A DNA stretch of 64,000 bases from NCBI GenBank assembly GCA_034359265.1, contig CP136897.1, positions 32,661,501 to 32,725,500 on the forward strand, given 5' to 3'. The translations under genes and the position numbers were made by a program. The DNA comes from Canna indica (lineage: Eukaryota; Streptophyta; Magnoliopsida; Zingiberales; Cannaceae). Below, piece after piece: positions 58,001 to 64,000 of this stretch (its first letter is position 1; each line of letters starts with the position of its first letter). The notes below the pieces were generated by a model, which worked only from the letters and a program-made list of their open reading frames with translations, was not told the origin of the DNA and searched no databases.

Positions 58001-58367
58001 TTTTTTTTACTACCTATTTGATTGCACGACGAGATCATTTTTTTTACCAATCTTTCTAACCAAACGTTAAGGACGGACGACGTCGTCAACATAAAATTTG
58101 GCTGTCGATCGCCCGCGCAGGGCCCGCCGCAACCTCTACGGCCGGCTCGATCGACCAACCGATCCGAAAAATTAAAATTTGTAAATAAATAAGAAATATA
58201 ACATTTCAATTATTATTTTTCGTTTAAAACGGGCGTAACTCCGTGCATTATTGTCTGATTTCAGCTTTTCACGTGGCGCTAAAAGGCGCGCGAAGAGACG
58301 AAGAAAATGACCCCGAGCTATCCCTCGGACGCTCACCCTTATTGGCCGACGATCAGAATTGCATGAC

Positions 58368-58486
58368 GGGTGCGATCATACCAGCACTAATGCACTGGAT
58401 CCCATCAGAACTCTGAAGTTAAACGTGCTTGGGCGAGGGTAGTACTACGATGGGTGACCCCCTGGGAAGTCCTCGTGTTGCACCAT
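58368..58486 (+). rRNA. 5S rRNA gene, copy 127
   Basis: Class R4 plus C29T. Confidence 0.93.
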
Positions 58487-58852
58487 TTTTTTTACTACCT
58501 ATTTGATTGCATGACGAGATCATTTTTTTTACCAATCTTTCTAACCAAACGTTAAGGACGGACGACGTCGTCGACATAAAATTTGGCTGTGGATCGCCCG
58601 CGCGGGGCCCGCCGCAACCTCTACGGCCGGCTCGATCGACCAACCGACCCGAAAAATTAAAATTTATAAATAAATAAGAAATATAACATTTCAATTATTA
58701 TTTTTCGTTTAAAACGGGCGTAACTCCGTGCATTATTGTCCGATGTCAGCTTTTCACGTGGCGCTAAAAGGCGCGCGAAGAGACGAAGAAAATGACCCCG
58801 AGCTATCCCTCGGACGCTCACCCTTATTAGCCGACGATCAGAATTGCATCAT

Positions 58853-58971
58853 GGGTGCGATCATACCAGCACTAACGCACCGGATCCCATCAGAACTCCT
58901 AAGTTAAGCGTGCTTGGGCGAGAGTAGTACTAGGATGGGTGACCCCGTGGGAAGTCCTCGTGTTGCACCTT
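58853..58971 (+). rRNA. 5S rRNA gene, copy 128
   Basis: Class R1: G48T, C95G. Confidence 0.95.
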
Positions 58972-59338
58972 TTTTTTTTACTACCTATTTGATTGCACGA
59001 CGAGATCATTTTTTTTACCAATCTTTCTAACCAAACGTTAAGGACGGACGACGTCGTCAACATAAAATTTGGCTGTCGATCGCCCGCGCAGGGCCCGCCG
59101 CAACCTCTACGGCCGGCTCGATCGACCAACCGATCCGAAAAATTAAAATTTGTAAATAAATAAGAAATATAACATTTCAATTATTATTTTTCGTTTAAAA
59201 CGGGCGTAACTCCGTGCATTATTGTCTGATTTCAGCTTTTCACGTGGCGCTAAAAGGCGCGCGAAGAGACGAAGAAAATGACCCCGAGATATCCCTCGGA
59301 CGCTCACCCTTATTGGCCGACGATCAGAATTGCATGAC

Positions 59339-59457
59339 GGGTGCGATCATACCAGCACTAATGCACCGGATCCCATCAGAACTCTGAAGTTAAACGTGCT
59401 TGGGCGAGGGTAGTACTACAATGGGTGACCCCCTGGGAAGTCCTCGTGTTGCACCAT
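59339..59457 (+). rRNA. 5S rRNA gene, copy 129
   Basis: Class R4 plus G82A in box C. Confidence 0.93.
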
Positions 59458-59823
59458 TTTTTTTACTACCTATTTGATTGCATGACGAGATCATTTTTTT
59501 TACCTATCTTTCTAACCAAACGTTAAGGACGGACGACGTCGTCGACATAAAATTTGGCTGTCGATCGCCCGCGCGGGGCCCGCCGCAACCTCTACGGCCG
59601 GCTCGATCGACCAACCGACCCAAAAAATTAAAATTTGTAAATAAATAAGAAAAATAACATTTCAATTATTATTTTTCGTTTAAAACGGGCGTAACTCCGT
59701 GCATTATTGTCCGATTTCAGATTTTCACGTGGCGCTAAAAGGCGCGCGAACAGACGAAGAAAATGACCCCGAGCTATCCCTCGGACGCTCACCCTTATTA
59801 GCCGACGATCAGAATTGCATCAC

Positions 59824-59942
59824 GGTTGCGATCATACCAGCATTAACGCACCGGATCCCATTAGAACTCTGAATTTAAGCGTGCTTGGGCGAGAGTAGTA
59901 CTTGGATGGGTGACCCCCTCGGAAGTCCTCGTGTTGCACCTT
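59824..59942 (+). rRNA. 5S rRNA gene, copy 130
   Basis: Class R2: G3T, C20T, C39T, C47T, G51T, A80T, G97C; no C deletion, unlike its counterpart at 50156. Confidence 0.92.
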
Positions 59943-60307
59943 TTTTTTTAGTACCTATTTTATTGCACGACGAGATCATTTTTTTTACCAATCTTTCTAA
60001 CCAAACGTTAAGGACGGACGACGTCGTCGACATAAAATTTGGCTGTCGATCGCCCGCGCGGGGCCCGCCGCAACCTCTACGGCCGGCTCGATCGACCACC
60101 GACCCGAAAAATTAAAATTTGTAATTAAATAAGAAATATAACATTTCAATTATTATTTTTCGTTTAAAACGGGCGTAACTCCGTGCATTATTGTCCGATT
60201 TCAGCTTTTCACGTGGCGCTAAAAGGCGCGCTAAGAGACGAAGAAAATGACCCCGAGCTATCCCTCGGACGCTCACCCTTATTAGCCGACGATCAGAATT
60301 GCATCAA

Positions 60308-60426
60308 GGGTGCGATCATACCAGCACTAACGCACCGGATCCCATCAGAACTCCTAAGTTAAGCGTGCTTGGGCGAGAGTAGTACTAGGATGGGTGACCC
60401 CGTGGGAAGTCCTCGTGTTGCACCTT
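60308..60426 (+). rRNA. 5S rRNA gene, copy 131
   Basis: Class R1: G48T, C95G; A at -1. Confidence 0.95.
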
Positions 60427-60793
60427 TTTTTTTTACTACCTATTTGATTGCACGACGAGATCATTTTTTTTACCAATCTTTCTAACCAAACGTTAAGGAC
60501 GGACGACGTCGTCAACATAAAATTTGGCTGTCGATCGCCCGCGCAGGGCCCGCCGCAACCTCTACGGCCGGCTCGATCGACCAACCGATCCGAAAAATAA
60601 AAATTTGTAAATAAATAAGAAATATAACATTTCAATTATTATTTTTCGTTTAAAACGGGCGTAACTCCGTGAATTATTGTCCGATTTCAGCTTTTCACGT
60701 GGCGCTAAAAGGAGCGCGAAGAGACGAAGAAAATGACCCCGAGCTATCCCTCGGACGCTCACCCTTATTGGCCGACTATCAGAATTGCATCAC

Positions 60794-60912
60794 GGGTGCG
60801 ATCATACCAGCACTAATGCACCGGATCCCATCAGAACTCCGAAGTTAAGAGTGCTTGGGCGAGAGTAGTACTAGGATGGGTGACCCCCTGGGAAGTCCTC
60901 GTGTTGCACCTT
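60794..60912 (+). rRNA. 5S rRNA gene, copy 132
   Basis: C24T, C57A; counterpart of copy 113. Confidence 0.95.
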
Positions 60913-61278
60913 TTTTTTTACTACCTATTTGATTGCATGACGAGATCATTTTTTTTACCAATCTTTCTAACCAAACGTTAAGGACGGACGACGTCGTCGA
61001 CATAAAATTTGGCTGTCGATCGCCCGCGCGGGGCCCGCCGCAACCTCTACGGCCGGCTCGATCGACCAACCGACCCGAAAAATTAAAATTTGTAAATAAA
61101 TAAGAAATATAACATTTCAATTATAATTTTTCGTTTAAAACGGGCGTAACTCCGTGCATTATTGTCCGATTTCAGCTTTTCACGTGGCGCTGAAAGGCGC
61201 GCGAAGGGACGAAGAAAATGACCCTAAGCTGTCCCTCGGACGCTCACCCTTATTAGCCGACGATCAGAAGTGCATGAT

Positions 61279-61397
61279 GGGTGCGATCATAGCAACACTA
61301 ACGCACCGGATCCCTTCAAAAATCCGAAGTTAAGCGTGCTTGGGCGAGAGTAGTACTAGGATGGGTGACCCCTTGGGAAGTCCTCGTGTTGCACATT
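61279..61397 (+). rRNA. 5S rRNA gene, copy 133
   Basis: Same six changes as copy 115. Confidence 0.93.
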
Positions 61398-61597
61398 TTT
61401 TTTTACTACCTATTTGATTGCACGACGAGATCATTTTTTTTACCAATCTTTCTAACCAAACGTTAAGGACGGACGACGTCGTCGACATAACATTTGGCTG
61501 TGGATCGCCCGCGCGGGGCCCGTCTCAATCTCTACGGCCGGCTCGATCGACCAACCGACCCGAAAAATTAAAATTTGTAAATAAATAAGAGAAATAA

Positions 61598-61707
61598 CAT
61601 ACCAGCACTAACGCACCGGATCTCATCAGAACTCTGAATTTAAGCGTGCTTGGGCGAGAGTAGTACTAGGATGGGTGACCCCCTGGGAAGTCCTCGTGTT
61701 GCACCTT
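61598..61707 (+). pseudogene. 5'-truncated 5S gene, copy 134
   Basis: Class T2: C35T, C47T, G51T; last truncated copy in the window. Confidence 0.92.
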
Positions 61708-62073
61708 TTTTTTTTACTACCAAATTGATTGCACGACGAGATCATTTTTTTTACCAATCTTTCTAACCAAACGTTAAGGACGGACGAAGTCGTCGACATA
61801 AAATTTGGCTGTCGATCGCCCGCGCGGGGCCCACCGCAAACTCTACGGCCGGCTCGATCGACCAACCGACCCGAAAAATTAAATTTGTAAATAAATAAGA
61901 AATATAACATTTCAATTATTATTTTTCGTTTAAAACGGGCGTAACTCCGTGCATTATTGTCCGATTTCAGCTTTTCACGTGGCGCTAAAAGGCGCGCGAA
62001 GAGACGAAGAAAATGACCCCGAGCTATCCCTCGGACGCTCACCCTTATTAGCCGACGATCAGAATTGCATCAT

Positions 62074-62192
62074 GGGTGCGATCATACCAGCACTAACGCA
62101 CCGGATCCCATCAGAACTCCTAAGTTAAGTGTGCTTGGGCGAGAGTAGTACTAGGATGGGTGACCCCGTGGGAAGTCCTCGTGTTGCACCTT
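62074..62192 (+). rRNA. 5S rRNA gene, copy 135
   Basis: Class R1 plus C57T. Confidence 0.94.
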
Positions 62193-62559
62193 TTTTTTTT
62201 ACTACCTATTTGATTGCACGACGAGATCATTTTTTTTACCAATCTTTCTAACCAAACGTTAAGGACGGACGACGTCGTCGACATAAAATTTGGCTGTCGA
62301 TCGCCCGCGCAGGGCCCGCCGCAACCTCTACGGCCGGCTCGATCGACCAACCGATCCAAAAAATTAAAATTTGTAAATAAATAAGAAATATTACATTTCA
62401 ATTATTATTTTTCGTTTAAAACGGGCATAACTCCGTGCATTATTGTCCGATTTCAGCTTTTCACGTGGCGCTAAAAGGCGCGCGAAGAGACGAAGAAAAT
62501 GACCCCGAGCTATCCCTCGGACGCTCACCCTTATTAGCCGACGATCAGAAGTGCTTGAC

Positions 62560-62678
62560 GGGTGCGATCATACTAGCACTAACGCACCGGATCCCATCAG
62601 AACTCTGAAGTTAAGCGTGCTAGGGCGAGAGTAGTACTAGGATGGGTGACCCCCTGGGAAGTCCTCATGTTGCACCTT
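62560..62678 (+). rRNA. 5S rRNA gene, copy 136
   Basis: C15T, C47T, T63A, G108A. Confidence 0.94.
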
Positions 62679-63044
62679 TTTTTTTACTACCTATTTGATT
62701 GCACGACGAGATCATTTTTTTTACCAATCTTTCTAACCAAACGTTAAGGACGGACGACGTCGTCGACATAAAATTTGGCTGTGGATCGCCCATGCGGGGC
62801 CCGCCGCAACCTCTACGGCCGGCTCGATCGACCAACCGACCCGAAAAATTAAAATTTATAAATAAATAAGAAATATAACATTTCAATTATTATTTTTCGT
62901 TTAAAACGGGCGTAACTCCGTGCATTATTGTCCGATTTCAGCTTTTCACGTGGCGCTAAAAGGCGCGCGAAGAGACGAAGAAAATGACCCCGAGCTATCC
63001 CTCGGACGCTCACCCTTATTAGCCGACGATCAGAATTGCATCAT

Positions 63045-63163
63045 GGGTGCGATCATACCAGCACTAACGCACCGGATCCCATCAGAACTCCTAAGTTAAG
63101 CGTGCTTGGGCGAGAGTAGTACTAGGATGGGTGACCCCGTGGGAAGTCCTCGTGTTGCACCTT
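63045..63163 (+). rRNA. 5S rRNA gene, copy 137
   Basis: Class R1: G48T, C95G. Confidence 0.95.
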
Positions 63164-63530
63164 TTTTTTTTACTACCTATTTGATTGCACGACGAGATCA
63201 TTTTTTTTACCAATCTTTCTAACCAAACGTTAAGGACGGACGACGTCGTCAACATAAAATTTGGCTGTCGATCGCCCGCGCAGGGCCCGCCGCAACCTCT
63301 ACGGCCGGCTCGATCGACCAACCGATCCGAAAAATAAAAATTTGTAAATAAATAAGAAATATAACATTTCAATTATTATTTTTCGTTTAAAACGGGCGTA
63401 ACTCCGTGAATTATTGTCCGATTTCAGCTTTTCACGTGGCGCTAAAAGGCGCGCGAAGAGACGAAGAAAATGACCCCGAGCTATCCCTCGGACGCTCACC
63501 CTTATTGGCCGACCATCAGAATTGCATCAC

Positions 63531-63649
63531 GGGTGCGATCATACCAGCACTAACGCACCGGATCTCATCAGAACTCTGAATTTAAGCGTGCTTGGGCGAG
63601 AGTAGTACTAGGATGGGTGACCCCCTGGGAAGTCCTCGTGTTGCACCTT
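63531..63649 (+). rRNA. 5S rRNA gene, copy 138, full-length T2 hybrid
   Basis: T2 body (C35T, C47T, G51T) with an intact start, like copy 120. Here the spacer continues as true T2 type (CCCACCGCAAACTC), so this is the unbroken version. The spacer runs to the window end. Confidence 0.94.
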
Positions 63650-64000
63650 TTTTTTTACTACCAATTTGATTGCACGACGAGATCATTTTTTTTACCAATC
63701 TTTCTAAACAAATGTTAAGGACGGACGACGTCGTCGACATAAAATTTGGCTGTCGATCGCCCGCGCGGGGCCCACCGCAAACTCTACGGCCGGCTCGATC
63801 GACCAACCGAGCCGAAAAATTAAATTTGTAAATAAATAAGAAATATAACATTTCAATTATTATTTTACGTTTAAAACGGGCGTAACTCCGTGTATTATTG
63901 TCCGATTTCAGCTTTTCATGTGGCGCTAAAAGGCGCGCCAAGAGACGAAGAAAATGACCCCGAGCTATCCCTCGGACCCTCACCCTTATTAGCCGACGAT

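Larger units (their letters stand above)
1..64000 (+). repeat. 5S rDNA tandem array, 138 gene copies
   Basis: The entire window repeats a unit of about 485 bp made of a 5S rRNA gene and a spacer. Start-to-start distances are mostly 482-486 bp. Exceptions are 220 bp (915 to 1135), about 459 bp (copies that lost the first T run), about 310 bp before each 5'-truncated gene, and the two fold-back units near 22.98 and 25.40 kb. All genes are on the + strand and I see no foreign insertion. Three-base length changes come mostly from loss of one GTC in the spacer run GACGTCGTCGAC (as at 2788, 3754, 4720, 22151). Confidence 0.98.
55591..64000 (+). repeat. 10.15-kb segmental duplication, second copy, continues past window
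   Basis: Contains copies 121-138. Relative to the first copy it lacks one unit around copy 124, two units after copy 131 and one after copy 132. The left junction is inside the spacer of copy 120, between about 55470 and 55600. Confidence 0.85.

Noticed and set aside
1..64000. CRISPR-like regular repeat
   Set aside because: The repeat is a 119-bp rRNA gene and the spacer is itself repeated; unit size is about 485 bp and no cas gene is present.
1..64000. Cassandra-type retroelement carrying 5S sequence in its terminal repeats
   Set aside because: There is no tRNA primer site, polypurine tract, paired terminal repeat or target duplication, and units are joined head to tail with constant spacing.

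Overview
The whole 64-kb window is one uninterrupted nuclear 5S ribosomal DNA array. All copies lie on the + strand, head to tail, with a basic period of about 485 bp (about 119 bp of gene and 366 bp of spacer). The gene carries the flowering-plant type of 5S rRNA: start GGGTGCGATC, box A AAGTTAAGCGTGCTTGG, box C GGATGGGTGACC and end TTGCACC followed by a T run. The source is therefore almost certainly an angiosperm nuclear genome; I cannot name the family from the spacer. No protein-coding gene, tRNA, transposable element or CRISPR array is supported. The many 60-138-residue open frames on the minus strand are antisense readings of the same repeat unit.

I count 138 copies of the 5S sequence: 1 cut by the left edge, 121 full length, 14 that share one deletion removing nucleotides 1-9 plus about 166 bp of upstream spacer, and 2 that keep only nucleotides 72 to the end. 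Substitutions are given on gene numbering (nucleotide 1 = first G of GGGTGCGATC) against the array majority; the copy at 51125 is the reference and departs from it only by C24T, which is also the usual plant base. Recurrent classes: L1 (G60A, often T62A, with C117T), L2 (T63A, G72A, G75C, G108C, often G97A and G113T), L3 (C24T, C47T, A69C), L4 (C46T, C117T, often C91T), L5 (G7T, C91A, C116T, often G85T), R1 (G48T with C95G), R2 (G3T, C20T, C39T, C47T, A80T), R3 (G17C, G30A, G58C, C67T, G97A), R4 (C24T, C47T, G56A, A71G, G81C), R5 (G97C, terminator deleted), and truncated classes T1 (G25T, T63A, G64C, C114T) and T2 (C35T, C47T, G51T).

Layout: 1-2.1 kb resembles 23.4-27.0 kb; 2.1-5.4 kb is a duplicated 1.4-kb block; 5.5-22.9 kb is a mosaic of L1-L4 with two-unit and about nine-unit higher-order repeats; 22.7-27.5 kb is a 2.4-kb tandem duplication holding two fold-back rearrangements; 28.2-30.2 kb is a degenerate boundary zone; 30.2-64 kb is a second homogenisation domain (R classes, truncated short units, spacer marker GAAATATAAC) whose last about 18 kb is a tandem duplication about 10.15 kb long. 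The spacer has a conserved layout: two T runs about 30 bp apart, a GC-rich segment bounded by an 8-bp inverted repeat, a CACGTG motif at -98, a small hairpin at -55 to -40 and a TATTAG box at -28.

The genes encode one RNA, transcribed by RNA polymerase III from internal promoters. The interest lies in how few copies look intact and in the clear record of deletion, template switching, unequal exchange and conversion.
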